In this document: one piece after another, positions 13,373 through 25,390 of the stretch
How the letters are laid out: each line of letters begins with the position of its first letter
How positions within the stretch are numbered: the stretch's first letter is position 1
From: Strongylocentrotus purpuratus
Taxonomy: Eukaryota; Echinodermata; Echinoidea; Camarodonta; Strongylocentrotidae
NCBI RefSeq assembly: GCF_000002235.5
Contig: NW_022145609.1
Location: 35,233,119-35,297,118 of the forward strand
Length of the DNA: 64,000 nt
Reading direction: 5' to 3'
Program-made: the position numbers and the translations under genes
Notes under the pieces: model-generated
The model's input: the letters and a program-made list of their open reading frames with translations, nothing else
What the model was told of the DNA's origin: nothing
The model's database searches: none

Positions 13373-13374
<2 letters not shown>
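11191..13374. other. Non-coding stretch
   Basis: No gene was recognised. Small items: a short TA run at 11292-11304, a telomere-like phrase CCTAACCCTGACCCTAAAG at 12056-12074, and one copy of the GAGAGCCAGAAGG motif at 12213-12225. The 82-codon frame at 12142-12390 has no recognisable domain. Confidence 0.4.

Positions 13375-13418
<44 letters not shown>
13375..13418. repeat. GA microsatellite
   Basis: Nearly pure GA dinucleotide run. Confidence 0.95.
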
Positions 13419-13419
<1 letters not shown>

Positions 13420-13958
13420 GGGGAAAGTTTGTAGCACGGAAATCAACTTGATCAGTTTCCATTTCTCTTGATCTAACACTGATGTGAAAATAGAATTTTC
13501 AAGAGATTTAAAAAAAAATGATGCTTGGTTACTATATACCGTGTTGTCTTTATGTTGTCCATAACAACAACACCCCACACTGTATGAGAAACTAACTTCT
13601 GTGACATCAACATGAAAATCACACAGATGGAGGAGAGACCACATTATGGCAGGCATACAAGCAGTACATGCTATGCAACCTACTTTCCATTGATTACAAT
13701 TCTGCTGGTGTCAAGCGTGCCGTCTGGTACCCCACGGTCACCCCTGGCAACCACACTCACAGCCAACAAAAATATTAGCACATACAGTCACAGTGTTGGT
13801 AAGGTACCTTTCATTACCAAACGCCTTCAATATTGCATGAAACATGCCATTCGTTCATTCAGTGAAATCACAAGTTTTTGTTGAAAAATTTACCTGTACT
13901 TCAACCATGATTTAGAAGATGGTTAAGAATAAATGTTCTTCATGATTTGAGGGATGCT
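13419..13958. other. Non-coding, no feature seen
   Basis: A 90-codon plus frame (13612-13884) has no recognisable domain. Confidence 0.4.
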
Positions 13959-13962
13959 TTAA

Positions 13963-14328
13963 AGGTAAAGACCAGTTATGGTCATGCGATTGCATTGTGA
14001 AAGAAACATTGTGGAATCGATCAGAAAAGGTTGATCATCTAGCATCCAGCATCTGCAAGGTTCTGGAATCATCAAAATGATAAGAAATTTGGCCCATTCT
14101 TCGTAAAATTACAAGCACTATACACAGAAAGACGTATATGGGACTACCCTATATCTCTCACAGACCATGAGAGAAACAAATTTACCAAATATATGAATTA
14201 GTACGCGGTTTCCCGGCAAATTTTTTATCATCATGTATTAGTCAAAACATATTCTTTCACATGATTGGTAATGAGAGCTTCCATTTCATTTTTTGAAATT
14301 GGGACGTTTCCAATACTGGTCTTTACCT
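13963..14328. mobile_element. MITE inserted at TTAA, family A
   Basis: A 366-bp element with the left end AGGTAAAGACCAGT and the right end ACTGGTCTTTACCT (exact inverse), flanked by TTAA on both sides (13959-13962 and 14329-14332). TTAA duplications are made by piggyBac and Kolobok transposases. The AGG start differs from the usual CCY of piggyBac, so the superfamily is left between these two. The subterminal text (ATGCGATTGCATTGTGAAAG) is shared with the element at 25009-25390, so the two belong to one family. Non-coding. Confidence 0.85.
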
Positions 14329-14332
14329 TTAA

Positions 14333-15360
14333 TATTTGGATTGCCACTTGAATATCGTTAAAGTGCTTGCTCACTTAATAATGAATGTCCTCAGACTTTA
14401 AAGGTTACCTTGCAGGAATACCTCAATATTGAACCATAATTCATACTGCTTTTCATGATCATCACCACTCTTCTCACTCTTGGCATAAAGTCAATATCAT
14501 AAATGCTTTCAAGAGATAAAGAAGGCTTGAACTGTCATCTGATGAATTTCATTGAATAATGGGGAAAACCCCTCACAAACACATTCAGAGCAGTAAGAGT
14601 AAATTGAGCGTGTACTCAAGAAACATGATCGCAAAAACTTTCACAAAATCTATAACACGGCGAGTTCAATAGCTTATTGTATATATAATAGAAGAAAAAT
14701 TCTGATTACATAATACATGATTGTAAATGTGCACACATTTCAATGGGTGATTGTTAAGGCTACTAAAATTGCCCAATGTTTTTATAATCTCAAAAGTCTG
14801 TGCAATCACATTACGAACATTTATCTATGTCAAACATTAATTGAAGAAACAGGTGTTTGAACATGATGTTTTTTGTATTTAACATTACAAAAACAGAACA
14901 AAATATTTAATTTGTGCAATATGATAGTTGTTTCCTTATGTCTAAGTGGGGCAGTGTTGAACACTAGACAATGATCTAATGAGAGAAATACAACGCGAAA
15001 TTAAGCTAAACCAAAGACCCAAGACAGAACACAGTAAAGGATAATTGTGGATCAATGTCCTCCTCAAAACGGAATGACCTTTAAAATTTAAGGTAGTGTA
15101 AATACAGGATTGAATAGAAGCTTCATGGTTCACATGTAATAAGGCTGTATTGCAAAACAATAGGAAACGTATGACAATATCAAAATCAATACTAATTAGG
15201 TCATATAGGGAAACAAATCTACTGACGAAAATGGGCATTGAATACAACAATATAAATTACGAGTAGTGAAAATGCGTCTGGGTGATTAGAGAGACAGAGT
15301 AAAAGTTAATATTTTATTTTGACAAAATATATTTATAGGGGAAAGATGGGGAAGAGGAAA
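14333..15360. other. Non-coding, no feature seen
   Basis: A 102-codon minus frame (14942-15250) shows no recognisable domain. Confidence 0.4.
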
Positions 15361-15368
15361 CAGAATCG

Positions 15369-15452
15369 AGAGATAGAGAGGGAGAAAGAGAGAGATAGAG
15401 AGGGAGAAAGAGAGAGATAGAGAGGGAGAAAGAGAGAGATAGAGAGGGAGAG
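15369..15452 (+). repeat. 22-bp minisatellite
   Basis: Four near-identical 22-bp units of the type AGAGATAGAGAGGGAGAAAG plus AG, beginning at 15369, 15391, 15413 and 15435. Confidence 0.92.
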
Positions 15453-15539
15453 CTTATGTGAGACACCAGAGGCTGAATCAGAGAGAGGGCATAACTCTTT
15501 TAATGAAGATTTGAGTTAAATCTCTTTTGCATTTTTAAA

Positions 15540-16075
15540 CAGAAACAGCTTTCTAAGATAGAATACATGATGTGAACTGCTGATGTTTCATCACACAATG
15601 ATGGCAGTTTATATAGGCGCTATTTACAGTTGGCTAAATGCAAGAAGGGAGTTAACTTTACATACAGTGATATTTTGAAGTTAATGACCCTCTCTCTCTC
15701 TCTCTCTCTCTCCCCTTCCATATGAGATGCACTTGGGAAATCCATTGAAGAAGCTTGTATTAAAAGATTGACTACACGATGTAAAATGCTTGAAGGTATG
15801 GTCCTTCACAGAATGATGGGACTTTCAGGAGCTCTATTTACAAACACTCACCTTGAGAACACAAAGGCATTAAGTGTTTGAATAATGATGTGAGTCAGCG
15901 CTCTTCAGACTCAACAAATTAGATACAGTTTTAAAATCCATTGAAGGAGCTTCCTAAGAGCTACCATAAGATGGAAATCATCCCCTGAAAGCCAGAAGGG
16001 AATTACTGTATGTAAACATATATACATTAATGTCCTTCTGTCTGTCAGCAAACACAACATACTTTCCATTCTTAG
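15540..16075 (+). repeat. Diverged tandem repeat carrying the AGCCAGAAGGG motif
   Basis: Two to three old units about 200-220 bp apart. AAATCCATTGAAG occurs at 15738 and again near 15938. A CAGAATGATGG-like phrase followed by a CTATTTACA phrase occurs near 15594-15631 and 15810-15841. Each unit approaches the window-wide motif: GCAAGAAGGGAGTTAAC near 15641 and AAAGCCAGAAGGGAATTAC near 15988, the latter followed by an inverted ATTAATGTCCTTCTG near 16027. A CT run interrupts at about 15690-15712. Confidence 0.5.
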
Positions 16076-16384
16076 GATGTTGCTCTATGTGAAGTGCTTC
16101 AGGTCGTTGACATCTGTTTCTGTATGTTTAATATCACCTCCAAGACATCGCGTTGACGAAGCAGTGATTAAACAACGTTCATGTGTTTTAAAGGTAAAGT
16201 TGAGTAATGATCATGGCCTCCCTTGCTCTTTAATTCCTCATTAATTTAATATAATACTGCTTTGTATCATAATGATTATAATTTCCTTGGTACATCCAAA
16301 TAATATCCTTATTTGTAGGAATATGTGATATGGTATGTAATAAAATGTGTCATTTTAGTTTTAGGTTTATTTTTTTGAGGGAGT

Positions 16385-16616
16385 CGTTTGTATGTCAATG
16401 TTATGTTTATATCTACTTTGATTTGGGAGCAACATGTGAGGGCTCCCATGCCACCGGGTAATAGTTTTGAATTTCACTTTTGTGTGCCCTGGCCCACACG
16501 TTGCTCCCTCCCTTTCCCTCTTATTTTGTATTTATGTATTGCATGATTTGTCAAAATGTCATAGTATTGTGCATTTTATGATAGGCCTAATACATGATAA
16601 TAATAATAATAATAAT
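16385..16616 (+). mobile_element. Possible non-LTR element 3' end
   Basis: A GC-richer segment with GGGAGCAACATGTGAG opposed by CACACGTTGCTCCC, followed by a T-rich stretch and a terminal ATA repeat (16598-16615). This resembles a LINE 3' untranslated region with an ATA tail. No coding sequence remains. Confidence 0.35.
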
Positions 16617-17970
16617 GGGATAACATTCTGAATAAAACTGAAATTGATTGGGAAATGTTAATCATGTAGTACATTGAAAGTAATGTGTTATGTGAGGTTT
16701 TGGAATGATCAAAAGGCACAGAAAATTGACTCACTTTTAGTGTAAATCAGATGTTCTGCACACAGTTGTGTGTACATGGGACTAGGTATATGACATGAAA
16801 GTTCGGTCCAAACTTTTTAGCTATTTCTCATTATACTTCACATCATTATGAGGGCATTTGATGAGCAATTCTTTTCAGAGCACATCACTAGATAGTCTTA
16901 CATCGAAGAACGAGAACCCTAACAAATTAATTTCATCTTCACTAGAACTCAACCTTTAAGGACTTATTTGCATCCTAGATACCTGACCATGAGTTTATTT
17001 GCCCATTGAAGCACCTCAGATGATGAGGATTACCGCATGAAGGATCTACTTAGCAGCCCTAGGAAGGGCCCTTGTCCTGCTACGACACATGTAGAGAGGC
17101 TTTGCATGTGAGGTATAATCATGGACCTAGTAGGTCCATGGTATAATCAACTTAATAGATGGGAGGTACTTACACACTAGAAGCCGGTGCCTTTTATACA
17201 TTTGGAAGAAAAAAACTTTTCTAAGTAAAAATATAGAGTGTGATCTTTAAATTAAAGATGCAGAGTGTGATCTTTAAAGTAAAAAAAATATCCATAAAAA
17301 GGAGTTTCATATTAAATTATTGTTTTTCAGCATCTTTCAACCTAACCCATTCATACTTATTTTTAATTGTAATATTTATGTTTTTGACAATATTTCCTTG
17401 GCAACAGACCAGTTTACTAACATATTCACAATTTATGGGTGATTCTTTCTTGGGGGACCTAGTGACGAGGTAGTCCATTAACCTGTTATTAATGAATGAA
17501 ATACAATACTTGGATCCAGTCTGCATGCATTATTTGCCGCTATGTTGGGAAATCCTTGGGCATGACTTCAGGTGAATAGTAAGCATACAATAAAAAAAAT
17601 CTGAAACAAATACCTTGTTGTCCTTCATCGTTTTTCAGCAGTAAGTCTACACTCCACAATATATATGTAATTATTTTTATCCATTTACTTTTCTGTTAAT
17701 GTCATCATGCATGCTAATAATGCAATCCATATTGTTCTTTTCACAAGCAAATGAAAAGTAGAGCAGTTCAAGACTCTGTCTGCTGCATGCAAGAAGGCAG
17801 TTACTGCCATTGATGATCCAAAGCACTTAAATCCTTCTTGCAGACAGGACAGCTCAGGGATGTGTTACAGGATACTCATTTGACTAATTACAACATGAAT
17901 CGATACACATGTTAGGCCTCAGGGAGATGTGGGATGATCTTAAATCCTTGAAGTTAATTCTACCTTGGGG
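16617..17970. other. Non-coding stretch
   Basis: No gene was recognised. It contains a perfect palindrome around ATGGACCTAGTAGGTCCAT (17123-17141) that is flanked by TATAATC on both sides. Confidence 0.4.
17114..17148. repeat. Short palindrome, CATGGACCT type
   Basis: The perfect inverted repeat ATGGACCTAGTAGGTCCAT lies within direct copies of TATAATC. Related palindromes occur at 52007-52041 and 53182-53225. Confidence 0.7.
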
Positions 17971-17981
17971 AAACTCTAGAT

Positions 17982-18519
17982 CAGAGTTTTTTCAACCGGG
18001 CTACCGCGGCTTCCTCGGGTGCCGCAGGACATCTTTAGGATGCTGCTAGAGAGAAATTAATTCAATATCTATATTTGTACCCATTATGAAATAAACATAA
18101 CAAATTTTGTGAATACAAAATATTATAAAGTGATATGTATTCTCATGGAGAAAGGCCTACTAAAGACAAGTCTTTTCTTTCCTCGCTCAGTTCCCTTGCT
18201 TGCAACATTTAGAAACAGTCTGATTTGAGGCAGTGAAGTGCCTGAATAAACATATAATTAGTCAACAAGGTGCCAGAATATTTTACCAAGCTCGTTCACT
18301 TCACTCGCTCAGAATATTTGGGCAGCAAGACACCCGCATACATAATATCTTATCTTATTGAACTGTTTTTTGTTTACAAAACAACATTTTGTAAATACTA
18401 AAAAGTATGTTTTTGCGATCGCTAACTTCACTTGCTTGCAAATTATTTGGGAGGATGATGCAAAACTTTTCATTTATCAAAAGGGCTCTGTGAACATTTA
18501 AAAGGTTGAAAAAACGCTG
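17982..18519. mobile_element. hAT-superfamily element, non-autonomous
   Basis: The left end is CAGAGTTTTTTCAACC and the right end inverted is CAGCGTTTTTTCAACC (15 of 16 match). The flanks CTCTAGAT (17974-17981) and CTTTAGAT (18520-18527) form an 8-bp target duplication with one mismatch. This fits hAT. The 538-bp interior has no transposase. Confidence 0.85.
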
Positions 18520-18574
18520 CTTTAGATTGCAGCTTTGAGCTGATCTCATCTCAAGCAAGTCTGTGCTTTCTAGT

Positions 18575-18668
18575 GCTTGTGTGCTCTCTCTCTCTCTTTC
18601 TCTCTCTCTCTCCGTCTGCCTCTCTCCTTTTCTTTGTCTCTGTCTCTCTGTCTCTTTGTCTCTGTCTG

Positions 18669-18709
<41 letters not shown>

Positions 18710-18720
18710 TCCCTTCTCTA
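18575..18720. repeat. CT microsatellite cluster
   Basis: CT and CTGT repeats with a pure CT run near 18669-18704. Overlapping L/S-rich frames are artefacts. Confidence 0.93.
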
Positions 18721-19236
18721 TCCTACCTCCTTTTCTGTATTCTTTTCTCTTCTCTTTCTTCTTTCTTATTTGAGCTCATCTATCCCTTTTTTTTCTCTTC
18801 CTCTTGTTTTTTCTTTACCAAAGTTTTGTAAACCTATTTTCTATGCATTTCAAAACAGCAAGCGTAGAACGGGATTAAATTGTAAAGTGATTTCAAGTAC
18901 TTTTGCTCAAACTGAAATGTTAGTTGGTGACCTTGATGTAGAATTCCACTCACTAATCTATTGATCAAACATGCTCATAAATTCAACTATGCTCATAAAT
19001 TCAACTATTATCGAAATGTAATTAAGTTATTGACTTCTCTAATGGGTACAAACTTCCTTGAGCATCCAATGCATATGTCAGACATGCATAGTCTAATGGT
19101 TCCAATGAAGCATGCATCTAGGGTCTACTCCTGCCTGCTATGGTCTAGATAGCTTTAAATCATTCATAGCTTCTGAATGTGGCCATAGCCAATGCATGCA
19201 CTCATTCACATGAATACAATCAATCCATCAGTAAGA
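18721..19236. other. Non-coding, no feature seen
   Basis: The direct doublet ATGCTCATAAATTCAACTA (18970 and 18989) is the only structure noticed. Confidence 0.4.
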
Positions 19237-19589
19237 CATGGCTTCATCAGCTCCAGATTGCCAAATACTCCGCTATTTAAACTATCCTGCAAATTATCCA
19301 GCTAATTTGCGTCTTCATCAGCCCGCAGTGGCAATTAGCGGGATAGTTGGTTGAGATAATAATCCTGAGATATCTTGGGCTAGTTTGCAAAATATCCCGC
19401 TATTTGTCCGGTGCGTCTTTACCAGCCCGAAGACTCCACAGCAAAATATCTCAAGCTAATTTCTTGAGCATGAGTTACGAGTTTCAAGGTCGAGTCTCGA
19501 GCTGAAGAAGACGCGCTTTGTAACTTCAGGCTTATTTCCCAAATCAGAAATAGCGGGCTATTTGGCAATCTCAAGCTGATGAAGACATA
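19237..19589. mobile_element. TIR element with nested inverted modules
   Basis: The ends CTTCATCAGCTCCAGATTGC (left) and its inverted counterpart CTTCATCAGCTTGAGATTGC (right) extend to CCGCTATTT, about 38 bp of imperfect inverted repeat. Inside, GCGTCTTCATCAGCCCG (19311) and GCGTCTTTACCAGCCCG (19411) repeat directly, and an inverted copy (CTGAAGAAGACGCG) lies at 19502. Non-coding. The target duplication was not resolved. Confidence 0.65.
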
Positions 19590-20047
19590 CCTAATGTGAC
19601 TGTACCTGCCGAGAGCCAAAAGGGCATTAAATCTATATGTTCACTTTAAGGATTCAAATAAAGTGTTTCTGGCTCCAAATAAAATGTTTTTGGCTTCTAG
19701 TAAATTGTTTCTGACTCCAAGCAAAGCCATGTCATCATTTATTGTGTACAGATGGCAGTTTTTAGTTGGTGAGGAGAGGCCTACAATCGGCAAAGTCTAA
19801 AATTTCACATTCTTGTTAAAAAAAAGGTACAATTTGAGGAGAGACAAGTGTTCATAAGTACACTGGACAATGATCCATTACTGGTTTGACACTCAAGGGT
19901 GAATAACAGCAGGATAATGTTAACAATGGTCATAAATTTACATCTTTTAAAAGCCTTGTATATATCCTTAGTATATTTGAGAATTTTCTTTCTAGGTGTG
20001 ATATATTAACTCTGCCCGGGGATATTCTCCTTTTTAGCTCTTTGTAT
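19590..20047. other. Non-coding; one GAGAGCCA motif copy
   Basis: CCGAGAGCCAAAAGGGCATT lies at 19609-19628. TGTTTCTGGCTCCAAATAAA-type phrases are repeated two or three times between 19660 and 19730. Confidence 0.4.
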
Positions 20048-20310
20048 GTCAGGGTTTTTCTGGAGTTTCTTGAAAAGAAAATCCCTTGATTTTTCCCTGC
20101 TTTACCCTGATGGAGTTTCAAAATACTAGGATCATTAAAACAGTCATTTTACACTCGGCAAAGCCAGATACGGACTACTTTCTTTTTGAGCCCATAAAAT
20201 ATCCTGATTTTCCCTGATGCGAGTGCCATTTATCACATTCCCTGACGTTTCCTTGAAAAATAATATGTTATTTTCCAGGGTTTTCCCTGATTTTCTGGAC
20301 AGCTGGGAAC
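20048..20310 (-). mobile_element. Possible decayed hAT-like repeat
   Basis: The minus strand is studded with TCAGGGAAAA/CAGGGAAT phrases and ends in a CCCAGCTGTCCAG-like terminus, a style seen in old hAT-related repeats of many animals. No clean inverted end pair or target duplication was found. Confidence 0.3.
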
Positions 20311-20715
20311 CATTTAATTATATACCATTGTCCCTCTTTAATCTCAGCTCCGTTTCCTCTCTCTCCTTGTAACTTTGATGTTGAAAGGTATCATATTTTC
20401 CATCTTCTACCTTATACAATCGTTCCTAAAGATCTTTTTCTAGCTGGAAGCTTGTCTTTTGAAGTTTAGTCTCAACTCTCAATGCTGGGTACATAATGCA
20501 GCTGCCTATATAGGGCCTATGTGAGGATTTACTCAATTTCTAATGAAATATTTGGCATTTATGTCATGTTCCCAGTGGATCCAATCATGCTGGTCTGGCT
20601 TTCTTTATATGTGATCATTCATCCCAATCAATAAGCAAAATAAATAGAAAAGCTTGACAAAATTAAGGAAGCTATTACACTTCTTAGTAAATTATGCAAC
20701 TCAATAATTTCCTTC
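20311..20715. other. Non-coding, no feature seen
   Basis: Nothing supportable. Confidence 0.4.
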
Positions 20716-20719
20716 ATAT

Positions 20720-20816
20720 CGTCGCTGTTTTCACGAAGTGACGGTAGTGAAAAAAAATTGCATTCACTTTGCGTTACGATTTTTCTCGCTACCGTCACTT
20801 CGTGAAAACAAGGACG
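20720..20816. mobile_element. 97-bp palindromic element, copy 1
   Basis: The left arm CGTCGCTGTTTTCACGAAGT and the right arm ending ACTTCGTGAAAACAAGGACG pair over about 30 bp. The flanks are ATAT (20716-20719) and ATAT (20817-20820). Three further copies lie at 31907, 60903 and 63352, each with its own matching 4-bp A/T duplication. Too short to encode anything; a very small MITE-like family. Confidence 0.88.
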
Positions 20817-22126
20817 ATATAAGTGATAATTTCTGCTTGTTCAATGATCTGATCACAAATTATGCAGTGGAGCTTTAAAAAAAAAAGAGTCACAAAGAAA
20901 AATGCAGTTCTTAATACTTACTAGAATTAATTTATATACATATAAACAAGAATGAGCACAATGCTATCAGCTTACAAATACAAAATTTAATTAAGATATC
21001 ACTGAAACTAGATGGAATTTTGACTGCGCGCAGTCGAAAATGATGCCTCCGCCATAGAGCAATTTAAACAAGTTTGGAGTTTAAATCTCCAGTGGTTCTT
21101 GAGATATCATGATAACAATCTCAATGTATGGAATTTCATAAGTTGACCTCTGTGACCCTTGACCTTTGACCTACGTGCTCCAAAATCTAATCAGATTGTC
21201 TTCCTATGGTGATACACACTATCATTAAGTTTGAAGTTTAAATCTCCAGTGGTTCTTGAGATATTATGATATGGTGATACATACTATCATTAAGTTTGAA
21301 GTGAAAATTCTCCAGTGGTTCTTGAGATATCGCGATAACGATCTCAATGTATGGAATTTCATAAGTTGACCTCTGTGACCCTTGACCTTTGACCTACGTG
21401 CTCCAAAATCTAATCAGATTGTCTTCCTATGGTGATACACACTATCATTAAGTTTGAAGTTTAAATCTCCAGTGGTTCTTGAGATATTATGATAACAATC
21501 TCAATGTATGGAATTTCATAAGTTGACCTCTGTGACCCTTGACCTTTGACCTACGTGCTCCAAAATCTAATCAGATCGTCTTCCTATGGTGATACATACT
21601 ATCCTTAAGTTTGAAGTTTTTACATCTCCAGTGGTTCTTGAGATATGATAACAATCTCAATGTATGGAATTTCATAAGTTGACCTCTATGACCCTTGACC
21701 TTTGACCTACGTGCTCCAAAATGTAATCAGATTGTTTTCCTATAGTGATACACACTATCACTAAGTTTGAAGTTTAAATCTCCAGTGGTTCTTGAGATAT
21801 CATGATAACAATCTCAATGTATGGAATTTCATAAGTTGACCTCTGTGACCCTTGACCTTTGACATACGTGCTCCAAAATCTAATCAGATCGTCTTCCTAT
21901 GGTGATACATACTATCCTTAAGTTTGAAGTTTAAATCTCAAATGGTTCTTGAGATATCGCGCTAACAAACTCAATACAAGGAATTTCATAAGTTGACCTC
22001 TGTGACCTGTGACCTTTGACCTACGTACTCCAAAATCTAATCAGATCGTCTTCCTATGGTGATAAATACTATTCCCGAGTCTTAAGTTTAAATCTTAAAT
22101 GGTTCTTGAGATATTGTGATAACGGT

Positions 22127-22203
22127 CAAACGGGACGGACGGACGGACGTACGGACGGACGTACGGACGGACGGACGTACGGACGGACGTACGGACGGAC
22201 AAC
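22127..22203 (+). repeat. ACGG tetranucleotide run
   Basis: About eighteen GGAC/GTAC units at the right edge of the 157-bp array. Confidence 0.95.
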
Positions 22204-22214
22204 CCGAAAACATG

Positions 22215-22248
22215 ATGCCTCCGGCACCACCTTCGGTGGCGGAGGCAT
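22215..22248. repeat. Terminal hairpin of the array element
   Basis: ATGCCTCCGGCACCACC pairs with GGTGGCGGAGGCAT around a TTC loop. A decayed copy lies at 54445-54500. Confidence 0.8.
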
Positions 22249-22250
22249 AA

Positions 22251-22744
22251 AAAGGACCTCTTCAAAACAATATGAAAAATGTACTCACTTACATGTATAC
22301 ATGGCTACAGGTTAAGCTAGAAATAGTACCAATGGAATTTGAAACCAATATCAAAATGCCATACTCAAATTAGCAGCCATGGAGTACTCATTAGCACATT
22401 AATCTAGACTCCACATCTCTAATCATGAATACAGCAATCCCTCCCTAACCATATAGACCTCTGATGGTTATCACACCAGACTGACTCCATGATTATCACA
22501 CGAATATTGGAAAGAAAAGGTGAAGCGCCTTTGAAAATATTTTCTGATGACAGCACAGGCACTTAACTCGAATGGGTTTACAGGTTATACACTTACATTT
22601 CAAAGTAGGTGTGTTATTTGTAAGTTGCTAATAAGGGTAACACCCAACTGGTAATCTTGCTATATCTAGTGGTGTTCTGTGACTAAAGCATTGTGTTTCT
22701 GATTTGTAAGACATTATGATCAGGTTTATGTAGGAAAGTTTGTT
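22251..22744. other. Non-coding, no feature seen
   Basis: Nothing supportable between the array and the TTCA satellite. Confidence 0.4.
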
Positions 22745-23421
22745 TTATTCATTCATTCATTCATCTTACCATCAATCCAACATTCCATCCACCTTTTCAT
22801 TCATTTATTCATTTAATCATTCATCCATTCATTCATTTATTCATTCATTCATTCATTCATTCACTTATTCTTTCATTCAATCACTTATTCATTTATTGAA
22901 TTTTATTCATTCATTTATTTATTCATTTATCTATCTATTCATTCATTCATTTATGTATTCATTTATTCATTCATTCATTTATTTATCTATTCATTCATTT
23001 ATTCATATATTCATTCATTCATTTATTTATCTATTCATTCATTCATTCATTCACTTATTCTTTCATTCATTCATTTATTCATTCATTCATTCATTTATTT
23101 ATCTATTCATTCATTTATTCATTCACTTATTCTTTCATTCATTCATTTATTCATTTATTCATTCATTCATTTATTCATTCATTTATTTATCTATTCATTC
23201 ACTTATACATTTATTCATTCATTTATTTATCTATTCATTCATTTAATCATTCATTCACTTATTCTTTCATTCATTCATTTATTCATTCATTCATTCATTC
23301 ATTCATTCATTATTTATTCATTCATTCATTTATTTATCTATTCATTCACTTATTCATTTATTCATTCATTTATTCATTCATTCATTTATCTATCTATTCA
23401 TTCATTTATTCATTCATTCAT
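22745..23421 (+). repeat. TTCA tetranucleotide satellite
   Basis: About 680 bp of ATTC repeats with frequent TTTA and CTTA variants and recurring blocks such as ATTTATTTATCTATTC. The 168-codon F/I/H/S-rich frame over it is an artefact. Confidence 0.97.
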
Positions 23422-23445
23422 AATGCCCTTCTGGCTCTCATCAGA
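23421..23445 (-). repeat. GAGAGCCAGAAGGGCATTA motif copy
   Basis: On the minus strand it reads TGAGAGCCAGAAGGGCATTA, abutting the end of the TTCA array. Confidence 0.8.
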
Positions 23446-23454
23446 TGATATTAA

Positions 23455-23690
23455 CAATAATAATAATAGTCACATTTGTAAAGTGCTTAATACTATGTTT
23501 CTAAGCACTTGACATTTAATTATTACCCCGTTCATTGGATTCAATTGATAATCCACATATGATAGTGCACACATTCCCCTCTCCCTGGGGAGTATTCCAG
23601 CTAGGGGCCATTTTACAAGCACACACATGCCAATCCAACCACATTAACGTTAGCATCCTACCAATGACGTATCCATTAGACCATGACACC
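23455..23690 (-). mobile_element. Non-LTR 3' end or SINE fragment
   Basis: A TAATAATAAT tail sits at the left, next to TTTGTAAAGTGCTTA and CTAAGCACTTGACA. These are the inverted 3'-end phrases (AAAGCGCTT) seen at 10085 and 54048. The body continues through CCCTCTCCCTGGGGAG. A minus-strand, 5'-truncated insertion. Confidence 0.5.
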
Positions 23691-25008
23691 TCTAATAAGC
23701 ATGCATGTCCTGTTATGAATATAGGACTCTCTAAGGACACAAACCTCATTAGGATGAGGTTAAGCCTCATGCAGATGATGCGCTAAATGACCTTGAAAGA
23801 AAAATGCTGCATAATAATGAAATGATACTAATGTATCATGCTATATATGTGTTTCTTAAAACACATAGATATTAATGTGAGTACGCTTAGGGGCCGTTTT
23901 GCATGTAGCTATTGCAGTTGCATCCATTAACATAGGCATGTCTAAATTGCTTTGTATTGGAGCATCAGTTTTATCTAAACCATTGGTTTTACTATATAAT
24001 GCAAGTGTAAGAAATGGCTCAGTTTCGTCTGATTGGAAAATATCCAAAGTGACACCGATTTATAAAGGTAAGAGGAAAAAGATGATCCGACCAACTATAG
24101 ACCAATATCTGTAACCTGTCATGTAATTAAAATATTAGAGAAAGTCATTCAAAACAATTATTGACTTATCTTCGCTTGAATGAATTGATTTCTATTGATC
24201 AATCAGCTTTCCTACCCAACCATTCAACCAAAACATGTATTCATAGAACTATAGATGATTGGCTGGAATCTTTTAATGAAAAAGATTTAGTGGCTGAGTG
24301 CTTTTTAGATATTTCCAAATGTTTTGATTCAATTGACCATAAATTATTACTTAAGAAACTACAATGTTATGGTATAAAGGATGAACAGTTACAATGGTTT
24401 AGTAGTTATTTGTTTGAAAGGAGACAAATGGTTTTCTGTCATGGTATACTCTCGAACTCAAAAACATTATCAAATGGAATCCCTCAAGGGAGTATCCTCG
24501 GACCAATTTTATTTTTACTTTTTATTAATGATATAGCTCAGTCTTTGCAGACATGTACCTGTAATATGTTTGCTGATGATGTTGTTATATACACTTCTCA
24601 TAAGAATATTGATGAACTAACCATATATGCTACAAAATGATGTTCATTCAATACATAGATGGTATACTCAGAATAATTTAAAAGTTAATGCTGAAAAGAC
24701 CAAAATTATGCTTTTAAGTACACATAAAGCATATAACTTGAATATATACATGGATGGAACGAAAATGGAACAGGTTCATAATTTTAAATATTTAGGGGTG
24801 GAAATTGATGAACACCTTACTTGGGATATTCATGTTAAAAGACTTACCAGATTGATCTCTATGAAACTGTTCTCATTACGTAATATGTCCCAATATTTAG
24901 ATGTCAAATCCTTAAAGCTCATGTATAATACAATTATTTTACCATGTACTGACTATTCATGCACAGTCTGGGGAAATTGCTCAAGGCAAAATAAAGAGTT
25001 ACTCTTAA

Positions 25009-25390
25009 AGATAAACTTTAGTACTGGTAATGCGATTGCATTGTGAAAGAAAAGGTGTGGAAAGGATCAGAAATAGTTGATCATGTAGCATGTAAGTATT
25101 GGTGTGCACTGCAAGGTTCCGGAGTCATCAAAATCATAATAAATTTGACCGAGTCTTGGTAAAGTAACAAGCACTCACATAGAAAGCTATATATGGGACA
25201 ACACACATGGTGTCTGGGCTAATACTACCTTGATTTCCTTATCTTTCTATGCTCATTACTCAGCCAGTATACATTTTCTTCCAAAATTGTTTGGCACATG
25301 TCATTTATTTGTAATCTTGAACATTTAGTGTAAGTTTTGTTTGATTCTGTGAGAATTAATTTTTTTTTTTACCAGTACTGGAGTTTATCT
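25009..25390. mobile_element. MITE inserted at TTAA in the LINE, family A relative
   Basis: Left AGATAAACTTTAGTACTGG and right CCAGTACTGGAGTTTATCT are inverted partners. TTAA lies on each side (25005-25008 and 25391-25394). The LINE reads ELLL before and RLQKRAAR after in the same frame if one TTAA is counted, so the insertion is exact. Its interior shares GCGATTGCATTGTGAAAG with the element at 13963. Confidence 0.92.

Larger units (their letters stand above)
21021..22250 (+). repeat. 157-bp tandem array with bounded ends
   Basis: Six units carrying GACCTCTGTGACCCTTGACC and TTTGACCTACGTGCTCC. The unit phase point CTACGTG (or its variant) falls at 21171, 21394, 21551, 21707, 21864 and 22021, giving a 156-157 bp period. 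The first interval is 223 bp because a 66-bp part is duplicated. The left boundary has ATGATGCCTCCGCCA (21040) after a GACTGCGCGCAGTC palindrome. The right boundary has an ACGG run and a hairpin with the same ATGATGCCTCCG. This kind of bounded array is common in echinoderm and mollusc genomes. Confidence 0.9.

Noticed and set aside
22740-23246. 168-codon F/I/H/S-rich open frame
   Set aside because: It is the translation of the TTCA tetranucleotide array.
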